Part shown: one piece after another, positions 62,225 to 64,000 of the stretch
How positions within the stretch are numbered: the stretch's first letter is position 1
Layout of the letters: each line of letters starts with the position of its first letter
DNA from: Lysobacteraceae bacterium
GTDB taxonomy: Bacteria; Pseudomonadota; Gammaproteobacteria; Xanthomonadales; Xanthomonadaceae
Direction: 5' to 3'
DNA length: 64,000 bases
Assembly (NCBI GenBank): GCA_004297225.1
Contig: SCUI01000010.1
Location: 558,001-622,000, forward strand
Program-made: the position numbers and the translations under genes
Notes under the pieces: generated by a model
The model's database searches: none
Told to the model about the DNA's origin: nothing
Seen by the model: only the letters and a program-made list of their open reading frames with translations

Positions 62225-62856
62225 TGGCCTGGACCCGTGAAGAAATGGCGCGCCGCGCGGCGCAGGAACTCACCGACGGCGCCTATGTGAACCTCGGTAT
62301 CGGCCTGCCGACGCTGGTAGCCAACCACATCCCCGAGGGCGTGGACGTGTGGCTGCAGAGCGAGAACGGCCTGCTCGGCATCGGCCCGTTCCCGACCGAG
62401 GCCGAGCTCGACGCGGACCTGATCAACGCCGGCAAGCAGACCGTCACCGCGCGCCCGGGCGCCAGCTACTTCGGCAGCCATGATTCGTTCGCGATGATCC
62501 GCGGCGGCCACATCGACCTGGCGATCCTGGGCGCGATGGAAGTCACCGACCGCGGCGACCTCGCCAACTGGATGGTCCCCGGCAAGATGGTCAAGGGCAT
62601 GGGCGGGGCGATGGACCTGGTCGCCGGGGTGCAGCGCGTGGTGGTGCTCATGGAGCACACGACCAGGCAGGGCGAGCCCAAGATCCTGCCGCAGTGCACG
62701 CTGCCGCTGACCGGTGTCGGCGTCGTCGACCGTATCATTACCGACCTGGGGGTGCTCGACGTCACGCCGGCAGGGCTGCGGCTCGTCGAACTGGCGCCGG
62801 GCGTGGACGAAGCTGAACTCCGGGCCAAGACCGGATGCGAGATTGGTCGCGAATAG
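62224..62856 (+). CDS. 3-oxoacid CoA-transferase subunit B
   Basis: [39 protein letters not shown]. Confidence 0.94.
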   Translation: MAWTREEMARRAAQELTDGAYVNLGIGLPTLVANHIPEGVDVWLQSENGLLGIGPFPTEAELDADLINAGKQTVTARPGASYFGSHDSFAMIRGGHIDLAILGAMEVTDRGDLANWMVPGKMVKGMGGAMDLVAGVQRVVVLMEHTTRQGEPKILPQCTLPLTGVGVVDRIITDLGVLDVTPAGLRLVELAPGVDEAELRAKTGCEIGRE

Positions 62857-62936
62857 TGCTGGCGGAGGGGCCGCGAGGTTGTCGCGGCCGCGAAACCGGG
62901 GCACGATCCGGGGCACTTACGGGGGAGTGTGAAATC

Positions 62937-64000
62937 GTGGATTCAAGGATTCTTGCGGTAGTCGCGTCGATCGTGCTGCTGGCAGGCGCCTGCAGCGGCA
63001 GCCAGGCGCCGATGCCGGCCAGCACGGCCGCGGCCAGCCCGCTTGCAGGGTCGCCGGCCCTTGGAACGGGCATGGCTGGCCTGCCGGGGGTTGCCATCGC
63101 CGGCAGCCGCACGCAGCCGAGCCGGGCGGCGGCGGCGCCCGACCACGGCGAATTCGCCAGCTATCCCGGCGACGTCCGCCGCGTCACCGGCGCCTACACC
63201 TGGCACCGCGCGGCGTTCAGCGAGGCGCACGCGCGCAACGCCATCGACAGCGGCCACCTGCGCCTGACCACGCCGGACGGACGCCTGCTCGACGTCGTCT
63301 ACGACCGCCACGTGGAGCACGCCTCCGGCGACTGGACCTGGATCGGACACCTCGCCGGGCACGAGGGCGTGCAGACCGTCCTCACGATCGGGGCGGAAGC
63401 GGTGTTCGGCAGCATCGGCCAGGATGTCGGCCTGCCGTTGCGCCTGACCATGCGCGACGGTGCTGCCTGGCTGGTCGAAACCGACGCCGCAATGGTCGCG
63501 CGGATCGACAGCGAGGCGACGCGACCGAGCCGTCCCGACTTCCACGTGCCGGTGCAGCCGCGCGTCGCGCCACGCGGCGCCTCCGCGACGGCCATGCCTG
63601 CCGGCCGGACCGCCTCGGCGACCGCCAGCGCCAGCCCCACCGTCGACCTGCTGGTCGGCTACACCCCCGGCTTGCGCACCGCCTACGGCAGCGCCTCGGC
63701 CGTGCTCACGCGCATCAACAACCTCGTGGACCTCACCAACACCGCCTACGTGAACGGCGGCATCGTCGGCCGCGTACGCCTGGTGCATGCGATGGAGGTC
63801 AACTACACCGACACCAACGACAACGGCACCGCGCTCCAGGAAATGAGCGGATACGAATCCGGGGTCGGCGAGGTCCCGACGTCCCCGGCTTTCGCCGACC
63901 TGCGCGCGGCACGCGAAACCTATGGTGCGGACCTGGTCACCCTGCTCCGCGATTTCCGCGACCCCGAGCACGAGGGTTGCGGCATCGCCTGGCTGCTGGG
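62937..64000 (+). CDS. Secreted lipoprotein-like reprolysin-type zinc metallopeptidase (partial, runs off window)
   Basis: GTG start; VDSRILAVVASIVLLAGACS lipobox; VDLLVGYTPGLRTAYGSASAVLTRINNLVDLTNTAYVNGGIVGRVRLV; not in ORF track because no stop is reached. Confidence 0.75.
   Translation, partial: MDSRILAVVASIVLLAGACSGSQAPMPASTAAASPLAGSPALGTGMAGLPGVAIAGSRTQPSRAAAAPDHGEFASYPGDVRRVTGAYTWHRAAFSEAHARNAIDSGHLRLTTPDGRLLDVVYDRHVEHASGDWTWIGHLAGHEGVQTVLTIGAEAVFGSIGQDVGLPLRLTMRDGAAWLVETDAAMVARIDSEATRPSRPDFHVPVQPRVAPRGASATAMPAGRTASATASASPTVDLLVGYTPGLRTAYGSASAVLTRINNLVDLTNTAYVNGGIVGRVRLVHAMEVNYTDTNDNGTALQEMSGYESGVGEVPTSPAFADLRAARETYGADLVTLLRDFRDPEHEGCGIAWLL

Overview
High-GC gammaproteobacterial chromosome segment. 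Gene content and order look Xanthomonadaceae-like: clp-speD, an xps-type type II secretion operon in the order E-F-G-H-I-J-K-L-M-N-D, and a metB-[LPS genes]-etfA arrangement. Most of the window is core metabolism: purC, rpe, trpEGDC, coq7, rplM-rpsI, tyrA, maiA, cbs, metB, etfAB, cysD-cysNC, CoA-transferase A/B. The accessory-looking parts are: (i) a small, AT-richer patch around tRNA-Leu (about 4.0-6.35 kb) with two orphan ORFs and a truncated ISXO2-like transposase end; (ii) two tandem secreted paralogues of unknown function directly after the T2SS operon (35.1-37.8 kb); (iii) a surface-glycan locus (37.9-54.2 kb) at the metB-etfA LPS position. The glycan locus encodes Wzm/Wzt, a 1137-aa sulfotransferase-like/coiled-coil/GT4/GT2 fusion, and an Arn/Gtr-like set that includes a GNAT-MaoC fusion. 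I also see a candidate leaderless trp leader peptide (WRWW) overlapping trpE, and several ATGs only 5-7 nt downstream of a -10 box. All calls come from reading sequence and supplied translations; no database search, fold prediction or coiled-coil program was run.
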